From Saprospirales bacterium (GTDB lineage: Bacteria > Bacteroidota > Bacteroidia > Chitinophagales > JADJOU01): DNA of 5,971 nt. Location: positions 1 through 5,971 of the forward strand of contig CANHJR010000090.1 of NCBI GenBank assembly GCA_947461165.1. Direction: 5' to 3'. The position numbers and the translations under genes are program-made. Every line of letters starts with the position of its first letter. Position 1 is the stretch's first letter. This document shows positions 1-5,971 of this stretch, piece by piece. The notes under the pieces were generated by a model that was not told where the DNA came from, searched no databases, and was given only the letters and a program-made list of their open reading frames with translations.

Positions 1-860
1 CGATTGAGCAAGACATCTTCTACTAATTCTAATAAATCTTTTGGAATTTCATCGTAAACCTCCAACATTGCTGGATTAACAATACCCATGTCCATCCCGT
101 TTTGTATGGCATGATATAGAAATGCAGAATGCATCGCCTCTCTCACAACATTATTTCCTCTGAATGAAAAAGACACATTGCTTACACCGCCGCTAACTTT
201 AGCTCCAGGCAGATTTTCCTTGATCCACTTCGTCGCCTTAAAAAAATCAACCGCATAGTTTCTATGTTCATCGATCCCTGTGGCAACCGGAAAAATATTA
301 GGATCAAAATAAATATCGTTTGGATTGAAACCAACCTTTTCTAATAGAACATCGTAGCTTCGTTTGCAAATTTCGATTCTTCGTTGATAGGTATCCGCTT
401 GGCCTTTTTCATCAAAAGCCATCACCACGGTAGCCGCGCCATATTTTTTAACCAATTTGGCCTGATAAATAAACTCTTCTTCTCCGTTTTTGAGAGATAT
501 AGAGTTTACAATTCCCTTTCCTTGAATACATTTTAATCCAGCTTCAATAATTTCCCATTTCGAGGAATCTATCATGATAGGAATTCTTGAAATATCAGGT
601 TCAGAGGCTATAAGGTTTAGAAACTCAACCATCGCTAATTTTCCATCAATCATCGCCTCATCCATATTGACATCTAGGACTTGAGCACCACCCTCTACTT
701 GATCACGAGCTACTGCAAGGGCTTCATCAAATTTTTCTTCTTTGATCAATTTTAAAAACTTGGCGGAACCTGTTACGTTTGTCCGTTCGCCAATATTCAA
801 AAAATTGGAATCCCTTGTAATTATAAGAGGTTCAAGGCCTGATAATTGTGTCATATACAT
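1..860 (-). CDS. metH: Methionine synthase, C-terminal half (split MetH), partial: folate-binding domain
   Basis: This is the part of cobalamin-dependent methionine synthase that binds methyltetrahydrofolate and passes its methyl group to cobalamin, which then methylates homocysteine. The frame runs open from position 860 to the left edge, giving about 286 residues and no stop. It begins at the pterin-binding domain, with no homocysteine domain of its own. Counting from the ATG at 852-854, visible MetH signatures are SGLEPL (5-10), NIGERTNVTGS (20-30) and DVNMDE (61-66), then MIDSSKWE, KGIVNSIS, VMAFDE, DPNIFPVATG and GGVSNVSFSFRGN. The visible part ends near a VEDVLLNR segment that closes the pterin domain in long MetH proteins. 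The cobalamin-binding and reactivation domains should lie beyond the edge and cannot be confirmed. Two in-frame ATGs (858-860 and 852-854) are possible starts; an in-frame stop lies upstream at 900-902, and no ribosome-binding motif separates them. The homocysteine-binding half is at 1813-2817 on the other strand. Confidence 0.95.
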   Translation of the reverse strand, partial: MYMTQLSGLEPLIITRDSNFLNIGERTNVTGSAKFLKLIKEEKFDEALAVARDQVEGGAQVLDVNMDEAMIDGKLAMVEFLNLIASEPDISRIPIMIDSSKWEIIEAGLKCIQGKGIVNSISLKNGEEEFIYQAKLVKKYGAATVVMAFDEKGQADTYQRRIEICKRSYDVLLEKVGFNPNDIYFDPNIFPVATGIDEHRNYAVDFFKATKWIKENLPGAKVSGGVSNVSFSFRGNNVVREAMHSAFLYHAIQNGMDMGIVNPAMLEVYDEIPKDLLELVEDVLLN

Positions 861-874
861 ACTACTATAGTTTA

Positions 875-903
875 CAAATGTACATAAAATTTTTCTTCGT
901 CAA
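875..903 (-). promoter_or_regulatory. Candidate Bacteroidota-type promoter for the metH C-half
   Basis: Read on the minus strand, positions 882-875 spell TACATTTG, a perfect match to the Bacteroidota -7 consensus TAnnTTTG. A TTG at 903-901 lies 18 bases upstream, close to the expected -33 spacing. Transcription would start near 868-871, leaving a leader of only about 8-19 bases before the two candidate ATGs. That leaves no room for a riboswitch. The match is short and AT-rich DNA yields chance hits, so this is a prediction from motif and position only. Confidence 0.5.
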
Positions 904-992
904 GTTTCAAAGCAATGGTAAAAAAATTTCATAATTGCTCTTAAGTCAAGAAAACAATGAAATTTATGAGAGAATGTTAAACATCTTGTTTT

Positions 993-1028
993 TTTGCTTA
1001 TAACAAATCAATGAAATGCTTATATTTG
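993..1028 (+). promoter_or_regulatory. Candidate Bacteroidota-type promoter for the secreted protein-metH-lipA cluster
   Basis: TATATTTG at 1021-1028 matches the Bacteroidota -7 consensus TAnnTTTG perfectly and lies 33 bases before the ATG at 1062. A TTTG at 993-996, at the end of a run of seven T, is the best -33 candidate. The 24-base spacer is longer than the usual 19-21. Transcription would start near 1033, giving a short AT-rich leader of about 30 bases with no Shine-Dalgarno motif, as is normal in this phylum. Because the following genes are almost contiguous, this promoter would probably serve all three. Confidence 0.5.
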
Positions 1029-1061
1029 CTAATCTATAGGTTATTATAAAAACGAATTCTT

Positions 1062-1808
1062 ATGAGAATATTTTTCCTTTTCATGTCTATCATTCTGATT
1101 CAAAATAGTTTTGGCCAAACTCGAAGAAGTTCTACAACCACTCCTGTTGTAAACACTTCAGGATCAAAGGGTACAAACTCATCGTCATCAACTAGCCCAT
1201 CATCGACCAACAATAGTTTCCTAGGAACGATTGACAAGGAGAATGCTAAACCGACAAAAGCTCCTTCAAAAATAGTGGAAATTGATGATGAACCAAGTCT
1301 TAGTAAAACCGCGGCACCTGCTAAGTTGCCTGCAACCTCATCTCCAGCGATGAGCGAAACAGTAGCTACCCCTGTTTCTGCTTCTCAACCGAATACAACA
1401 ACATTGAATGCTCCAGCAAAAACCCTTGGATCCTCGACTGAAGAGGTATCCACCCCTGTTTCTCCCGCTGTAATTCCAGCAAATGCACCAAATACAGCTG
1501 TTGAAAAATCAGAGGTTTCGAACCTGAATGCTCGCATAGATGCTAGAAACAGACAAAGTGAATCGCTATCAAAAGATATTGAATTTTATAATAAGCTTCG
1601 AGAACAATATGAGGCAGAAGAAAAAGCTCGTACAGAAAAAGCAGAAAAAGATGCTCTTGAAAAAGCAAAAAAAGACGAGGAAGCTTATCAGGCAAGACAT
1701 CTAAAAACAGAGGAAGCTGCACAGTTTGAAAAATTCAGAAATGGTGCAAAAAATGCAGAAGAGAGAAAAACTAGCCTAGAAGAGGATTACAACAAACTCT
1801 TCAAGTAG
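1062..1808 (+). CDS. Hypothetical secreted protein, Ser/Thr/Pro/Ala-rich linker plus charged coiled-coil tail
   Basis: I do not recognise a family for this 248-residue protein. Residues 1-19 look like a Sec signal peptide: Met-Arg, a hydrophobic core rich in Ile/Phe/Leu, then NSFGQ with likely cleavage around residue 18 or 19. There is no lipobox and no cysteine anywhere, so it is not a lipoprotein; it probably sits in the periplasm or outside the cell. Residues 20-150 are low-complexity, rich in Ser, Thr, Pro, Ala and Asn, and probably disordered. A short imperfect internal repeat is visible there, with TPVS at 103-106 and again at 131-134. Residues 153-248 are rich in Glu, Lys and Ala with almost no Pro or Gly, which predicts a long charged helix or coiled coil. 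The first Met is chosen because it opens the signal peptide. It heads a tight cluster, with the metH N-half starting 4 bases after its stop, but nothing in the protein suggests a role in methionine or lipoate metabolism. The gene call is firm; the function is unknown. Confidence 0.85.
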   Translation: MRIFFLFMSIILIQNSFGQTRRSSTTTPVVNTSGSKGTNSSSSTSPSSTNNSFLGTIDKENAKPTKAPSKIVEIDDEPSLSKTAAPAKLPATSSPAMSETVATPVSASQPNTTTLNAPAKTLGSSTEEVSTPVSPAVIPANAPNTAVEKSEVSNLNARIDARNRQSESLSKDIEFYNKLREQYEAEEKARTEKAEKDALEKAKKDEEAYQARHLKTEEAAQFEKFRNGAKNAEERKTSLEEDYNKLFK

Positions 1809-1812
1809 CAAT

Positions 1813-2817
1813 ATGAATAACGAACTACTTTATAAGCAGTTACGAGAAAGGATCTTGATTATGGATGGCGCTATGGGCACCATGATCCAAAGGTACACTC
1901 TTACAGAAGAAGACTTTAGAGGCACGAGATTTACAGAAGCCAAAATACCGCTCAAAGGAAACAATGATCTTCTCTCCATTACTAGGCCAGATATCATAAA
2001 AGCAATCCATCTTGAATACTTGAAAGCTGGTGCCGATATTATCGAAACAAATACCTTTAGTGGCACCACGATTTCACAAGCTGATTATGAGCTAGAATCA
2101 GCAGTATATGACATCAATTATTGTTCTGCAAAAGTTGCGAAAGAAGCTATTGCTGAAATAAGCACAGCTGAAAAACCTCGATTTGTTGCCGGTGCTATCG
2201 GCCCAACAAATAGAACGTGCTCCATATCCCCGGATGTGAACAGGCCTGGATATCGCGCAGTGACTTTTGATCAGATGGCAACTGCGTATCGCCAACAAAC
2301 CGAGGCGCTGCTTGATGGAGGAGTTGATATTTTATTGGTAGAAACTATATTTGACACCTTAAATGCGAAGGCAGCATTGTTTGCAATTCAAGAAGTCCTT
2401 GAGGAGCGAAACTTAAATACCCCAATTATGGTCAGTGGCACGATTACAGATGCTAGCGGTCGCACATTGAGTGGTCAAACGGCCGAAGCATTTCTGATCT
2501 CTTTATCTCATGTACCACTTTTAAGTATTGGATTCAACTGTGCCTTGGGCGCCAAAGATATGAAGCAACACATTGAGGTTCTTGCTAAGCGGGCACCATT
2601 TCTCATTAGTGCCTATCCCAATGCTGGTCTACCGAATGAGTTTGGACAATACGATGAATCACCAGAATTTATGGGGATTCAAGTGGAGGAGTTTATGAGA
2701 GAAGGGTTGGTGAACATCATAGGTGGTTGTTGTGGTACGACACCTGATCATATTGCTGAATTTTATCGCATTTCACAAAAATATTCTCCTAGAAAAATAA
2801 AGACTACCAATGCTTGA
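1813..2817 (+). CDS. metH: Methionine synthase, N-terminal half (split MetH): homocysteine S-methyltransferase domain
   Basis: This cytoplasmic protein is the homocysteine-binding, zinc-dependent barrel of methionine synthase. It activates the thiol of homocysteine to accept a methyl group from methylcobalamin, which the separately encoded C-half should carry. Over 334 residues it shows the MetH-type pattern: MDGAMGTMIQ (17-26), NNDLLSITRP (50-59), ADIIETNTFSGT (74-85), GAIGPTNRT (127-135) and LLVETIFDTLNAK (174-186). The predicted zinc ligands are Cys243 (in GFNCALG) and the pair Cys306-Cys307 (in GGCCGTTP). The C-terminus, around SPRK, corresponds to the linker that precedes the folate domain in one-piece MetH, so the break lies between domains and the protein is not truncated. 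The ATG at 1813 is 4 bases after the upstream stop, and the 3' end overlaps lipA by 8 bases, so co-transcription is likely. A stand-alone homocysteine methyltransferase such as MmuM is less likely, given the MetH-specific motifs and the nearby C-half lacking this domain. Confidence 0.95.
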   Translation: MNNELLYKQLRERILIMDGAMGTMIQRYTLTEEDFRGTRFTEAKIPLKGNNDLLSITRPDIIKAIHLEYLKAGADIIETNTFSGTTISQADYELESAVYDINYCSAKVAKEAIAEISTAEKPRFVAGAIGPTNRTCSISPDVNRPGYRAVTFDQMATAYRQQTEALLDGGVDILLVETIFDTLNAKAALFAIQEVLEERNLNTPIMVSGTITDASGRTLSGQTAEAFLISLSHVPLLSIGFNCALGAKDMKQHIEVLAKRAPFLISAYPNAGLPNEFGQYDESPEFMGIQVEEFMREGLVNIIGGCCGTTPDHIAEFYRISQKYSPRKIKTTNA

Positions 2818-3670
2818 AGCTAAAGAAAGGATCCGTAAACCGGATTGGCTAAAAATAAAATTACCAACAGGAAACAATTTTAGTTCCCTCAATAAAAATA
2901 TTCAAGAAAACAAACTACATACCATTTGTGAAAGCGGCAGGTGTCCAAATAAAGAGGAATGTTGGGGGGCAGGAACCGCCACGATCATGATTCTTGGAAA
3001 TGTTTGCACTCGTTCTTGCCAATTCTGCAATGTTGAAACGGGGAAACCCGAAGATGTTGACATTTTTGAACCAGGAAGGGTCGCTCAGTCTGTAAAATTA
3101 ATGGGTGCTAAACACCTTGTCATAACCTCTGTAGATAGAGATGACCTAATAGATGGTGGAGTGAGTATATGGGCGGCAACGGTTCGAGCCATTCGAAAAC
3201 AAGCGCCAAGCACAACGTTAGAAACATTAATTCCAGACTTTCAAGGAAAAACTGAATTGTTGGATAAAATAATTGAAGTCAATCCTGAAGTTGTTTCTCA
3301 CAATATTGAAACCGTAGAACGATTAAGTAAAACAGTTCGCATACAAGCACAGTTTGCTCGAAGCCTTTTCGTTTTGAAATATCTAAAAGAAAATGGAATT
3401 CGAAGAACGAAATCTGGAATAATGCTAGGACTAGGGGAAACGAAAAGCGAAATTATTGAAGCTTTGTATCAACTTAGAGACCATCAAGTGGACATTGTGA
3501 CCCTCGGTCAATACCTACAACCTACAAAGAAACACCTTGCTGTTCAAAAATATCTTAGTCCAGGTGAGTTTAAAGAGCTTGAAGCAATCGCTCTCGACCT
3601 AGGGTTTATGTATGTGGAATCTGGCCCTTTGGTTAGAAGTAGTTATCATGCAGAGAAGCATATTGTGTAA
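2810..3670 (+). CDS. lipA: Lipoyl synthase (radical SAM)
   Basis: LipA inserts two sulfur atoms into protein-bound octanoyl groups, making the lipoyl cofactor of 2-oxoacid dehydrogenases and the glycine cleavage system. It uses two SAM molecules per lipoyl group and sacrifices an auxiliary iron-sulfur cluster. At 286 residues it is full length for the family. The N-terminal KPDWLKIKLPTG segment (10-21) is typical. Cys40, Cys45 and Cys51 (spacing CX4CX5C) bind the auxiliary cluster; Cys66, Cys70 and Cys73 (CX3CX2C) bind the radical SAM cluster. Near the C-terminus, RSSYHA (276-281) holds the serine that ligates the auxiliary cluster. Other family segments are TSVDRDDL, NPEVVSHNIETV and the GLGE motif that contributes to SAM binding. 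The ATG at 2810 lies inside the end of the metH N-half in another frame, and no later Met precedes the conserved N-terminal motif, so translational coupling is probable. No strong terminator is visible in the 55 bases before the convergent mfd. Confidence 0.97.
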   Translation: MLEAKERIRKPDWLKIKLPTGNNFSSLNKNIQENKLHTICESGRCPNKEECWGAGTATIMILGNVCTRSCQFCNVETGKPEDVDIFEPGRVAQSVKLMGAKHLVITSVDRDDLIDGGVSIWAATVRAIRKQAPSTTLETLIPDFQGKTELLDKIIEVNPEVVSHNIETVERLSKTVRIQAQFARSLFVLKYLKENGIRRTKSGIMLGLGETKSEIIEALYQLRDHQVDIVTLGQYLQPTKKHLAVQKYLSPGEFKELEAIALDLGFMYVESGPLVRSSYHAEKHIV

Positions 3671-3725
3671 TAAATCATTGATTCACAAAAACTAATGAGC
3701 TCTATATTCTTTATAGTCTAGGCAA

Positions 3726-5971
3726 TTATACTACCACTTCTTGGTTTCTCATTTTTGCAAGCCTTGTTGTTGCTTCTGGTGTATTTCTCACGTTGTTAAA
3801 TTCTATGACAATATACTGAGGTGACTGTTTAAAAGAGATTCCCTCCGGGTTTGCCTGAATATAGTCAATCATCAAACCAAATCGCTCCGTCTGATAGAAA
3901 CTAGCGTCTTGATTTTGAATTAAAATACATTTTAACTTATTGTTTTTTAAAATAATTCGCTCTATACCCAATTGAGTTGCTATCCATTTCAATTTGATTG
4001 ATTCTGTAATTTCATTGATTTGCTTAGGAAGTTTTCCATGAATATCCTTTAGGTTTTTAAGGTAGTCATTTAGCTCGTTTTCGTCTTTCACATTATTGAG
4101 ATCGCTATATACCTTCAATCGATCTTGAGAATTTGGAATATAACTATCTGGAATAAACATATCATTATCCGTTTCAATTTGACAATCTCGCGAATAATTA
4201 ATTATTTTGTTCTTATTCTCATCTTGATACAACTCTTTATATTCCCCTTCCTTCAACTCGGTGATGGCTTCGTCTAATATTTTCATAAACGTTTCATACC
4301 CGATATCGGAAATAAATCCACTTTGCTCTGCTCCTAATAAGTTTCCAGCACCACGAAGATCCAAATCTCTCATAGCAATTTGAAATCCCGAACCAAGATC
4401 AGAATTATTTTCCATAGCATTAAGCCTCTGCTTAGCTTCAGTTGTCAAGGTGCTGAATGGAGGGGACAAGAGATAACAAAAAGCTTTTCTATCACTTCTT
4501 CCCACTCTTCCTCTTAATTGATGAAGATCGCTCAGTCCAAACTGATGGGCATTGTTGATTATAATTGTATTCGCATTGGATATGTCTATTCCTGACTCAA
4601 TGATATTGGTACTAAGCAAGACATCATACTTTTTATCTATAAAATCTATGAGTGTTTTTTCGATAACATCTCCATCAAGCTGTCCATGGGCATAAGCAAT
4701 ATCGATATCTGGTATTATTTTATGAAGCATTTCCTTGAGCTGAAATAAATCTTTGACCTTGTTGTGTACAAAAAAAACTTGGCCGCCTCGACCTGCTTCG
4801 TTCTCAATGATTTCTTTAATATAATCTGGATCAAAAACCGTTACTTCAGTATAAATGGCTTGTCGACTAGGTGGAGGGGTCTGAATCAAGGAATAATCTC
4901 TTGCTCCCAACAATGAAAACTGAAGAGTTCTTGGAATTGGTGTAGCTGTCATGGTCAGCGTATCGACGTTTAGCTTTAGCTCTTTTAGACGTTCTTTGAC
5001 CTGTACGCCAAATTTTTGCTCTTCGTCGACAACCAACAAGCCCAAGTCTTTAAACTTTACATTCTTGCTTACAATAGCGTGTGTACCTATAAGAATATCA
5101 ATTTTTCCGCCTTCTAAGTCTTTATATATATTCGTTTTTTCCTTTGTTGTTTTGAACCGATTTATAAACTCAACCCGACAAGGCAAATCGCCGAGCCTTT
5201 TTTTAAAGGTCAAATAATGCTGAAAAGCTAGTAAGGTCGTTGGCACCAATACCGCGACTTGTTTCGAATCACAAACTGCCTTGAAAGCTGCTCGAATCGC
5301 AATTTCGGTCTTTCCAAATCCAACGTCTCCGCAGACAAGACGATCCATGGGTATTTCTTTTTCCATATCCGCTTTGACATCCATCGCCGCTCTTGCTTGA
5401 TCTGGCGTGTCCTCATATTCAAAAGATGTTTCCAATTCATACTGAAGATAGTTGTCTGGAGAAAATGTAAATCCAACACTTGCTTTTCGTTTTGCGTATA
5501 ATTTTATCAAATCTTCCGCAATATCCTTGATCTTCTTCTTTGTTTTTCGTTTCGTGTTCTCCCAAGTATCGCTTCCGAGCTTGTTTAGTCTTGGCTCCGA
5601 GCCATCCTTTCCTACGAATTTGCTTATCTTGTGAAGAGAATTGACGTGAACATATAGCATATCATTGTTAGCATAAATCAAACGAACGGCTTCCTGTTGT
5701 TTACCTCCAACGTCTATTTTTTCTAACCCAGAAAATCTTCCCACACCGTGATCCAAATGAGTTACAAAGTCACCTGGAACGAACTCCCTCATAGATTTTA
5801 ACAACTGAGCCTGTGCAGAGAGGTTATTGCTATGGCCTTGTTGGGTGTATAGTCTCTTTGCAAATATTTCATGTGTGGTCAGGACTACTCTTTTTTGATG
5901 ATGATCTACAAATCCTTTTTGAATTTCCCCTTGGATATGCTTAAAATTCCTTTCTCCCCCAAGGTCAATAA
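3726..5971 (-). CDS. mfd: Transcription-repair coupling factor Mfd, partial (N-terminus beyond the right edge)
   Basis: Mfd is a DNA translocase that pushes stalled RNA polymerase off damaged template and recruits UvrA, directing nucleotide excision repair to transcribed strands. About 747 residues are visible, the C-terminal two thirds of a protein usually near 1,100. The frame stays open to the right edge, so the true start and the UvrB-like domains D1-D2 are outside; the first visible residues belong to the region before the polymerase-binding domain. In order on the minus strand: the RNA polymerase-interacting domain (about 5774-5610, with HLDHGVGRF); RecG-like helicase motifs GDVGFGKTE (Walker A, 5330-5304), DEEQ (Walker B, 5027-5016) and TATPIPRT; the second helicase lobe with IIESGID and QLRGRVGR; the translocation motif LRGAGNLLG; and the C-terminal regulatory domain (about 4154-3855, with IPNSQDRL). 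GDVGFGKTE, the polymerase-binding domain and the C-terminal domain separate it from RecG. No frameshift or missing catalytic residue is seen. It converges on lipA and is probably unrelated to it in function. Confidence 0.97.
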   Translation of the reverse strand, partial: IDLGGERNFKHIQGEIQKGFVDHHQKRVVLTTHEIFAKRLYTQQGHSNNLSAQAQLLKSMREFVPGDFVTHLDHGVGRFSGLEKIDVGGKQQEAVRLIYANNDMLYVHVNSLHKISKFVGKDGSEPRLNKLGSDTWENTKRKTKKKIKDIAEDLIKLYAKRKASVGFTFSPDNYLQYELETSFEYEDTPDQARAAMDVKADMEKEIPMDRLVCGDVGFGKTEIAIRAAFKAVCDSKQVAVLVPTTLLAFQHYLTFKKRLGDLPCRVEFINRFKTTKEKTNIYKDLEGGKIDILIGTHAIVSKNVKFKDLGLLVVDEEQKFGVQVKERLKELKLNVDTLTMTATPIPRTLQFSLLGARDYSLIQTPPPSRQAIYTEVTVFDPDYIKEIIENEAGRGGQVFFVHNKVKDLFQLKEMLHKIIPDIDIAYAHGQLDGDVIEKTLIDFIDKKYDVLLSTNIIESGIDISNANTIIINNAHQFGLSDLHQLRGRVGRSDRKAFCYLLSPPFSTLTTEAKQRLNAMENNSDLGSGFQIAMRDLDLRGAGNLLGAEQSGFISDIGYETFMKILDEAITELKEGEYKELYQDENKNKIINYSRDCQIETDNDMFIPDSYIPNSQDRLKVYSDLNNVKDENELNDYLKNLKDIHGKLPKQINEITESIKLKWIATQLGIERIILKNNKLKCILIQNQDASFYQTERFGLMIDYIQANPEGISFKQSPQYIVIEFNNVRNTPEATTRLAKMRNQEVVV

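Noticed and set aside
861..1061. Cobalamin or SAM riboswitch upstream of the metH genes.
   Set aside because: I see no B12-box-like GCCACTG on either strand and no strong paired structure. The predicted leaders are also too short to hold one.
1062..1808. Reading the secreted protein as TolA or a toxin/antitoxin-type component because of its Lys/Glu/Ala-rich helix.
   Set aside because: The resemblance is compositional only. No TolA C-terminal domain, transmembrane anchor or toxin motif is visible.
1830..2298. Two minus-strand open frames opposite the metH N-half (1830-2069 and 2098-2298).
   Set aside because: They lie wholly within a clearly conserved gene on the other strand and have no recognisable motifs; they are shadow frames.
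3702..3716. Possible bidirectional terminator hairpin (CTATA, loop TTCTT, TATAG).
   Set aside because: The stem is five pairs, four of them A-T, and neither strand has a T-run after it. It is too weak to call.
4951..5634. Several short open frames overlapping mfd on both strands (4951-5217, 5228-5479, 5259-5501, 5452-5634).
   Set aside because: All are inside the strongly conserved helicase-coding part of mfd, with biased composition and no motifs; they are shadow frames.
5802..5804. A possible start codon for the Mfd-like gene at 5804.
   Set aside because: The codon is TTG, and the frame continues upstream to the window edge with Mfd-like sequence (for example THEIFAKRLY). The gene is partial and does not start here.

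Overview
The window looks like an ordinary chromosomal segment of a Bacteroidota bacterium. The evidence is AT-rich DNA, a methionine synthase split into two genes, an intergenic region with two perfect matches to the Bacteroidota -7 element TAnnTTTG, no Shine-Dalgarno sequences before the genes, and a secreted protein whose signal peptide ends in the Bacteroidota-like 'SFGQ'. A flavobacterial or cytophagal affiliation is plausible, but the sequence alone does not settle the class.

Layout. Positions 1-860 (minus strand, running off the left edge) hold the start of the C-terminal half of cobalamin-dependent methionine synthase, beginning at its folate (pterin)-binding domain. Positions 861-1061 are a divergent intergenic region with a candidate promoter on each strand. 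A tight plus-strand cluster follows: a hypothetical secreted, coiled-coil-rich protein (1062-1808); the homocysteine/zinc-binding N-terminal half of methionine synthase (1813-2817), 4 bases downstream; and lipoyl synthase lipA (2810-3670), overlapping the previous gene by 8 bases. After a 55-base convergent gap, the minus strand carries the C-terminal two thirds of the transcription-repair coupling factor Mfd (3726 to the right edge, N-terminus outside the window).

How they work together. The two metH halves together would form one methionine synthase: the N-half binds and activates homocysteine on zinc, and the C-half brings methyltetrahydrofolate and, beyond the window, presumably cobalamin. 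Methionine feeds S-adenosylmethionine, which LipA consumes when it inserts sulfur into octanoyl groups. The metH N-half/lipA overlap therefore links a SAM-supply gene to a SAM-consuming gene, although whether this is functional is an inference. Mfd is an unrelated housekeeping DNA-repair gene. The secreted protein is the only gene of unknown function.

I see no tRNA, rRNA, CRISPR array, insertion sequence or phage gene, and no new multi-gene system. The points most worth a second look are the divergent arrangement of the split metH and the unknown secreted protein heading the metH-lipA cluster.
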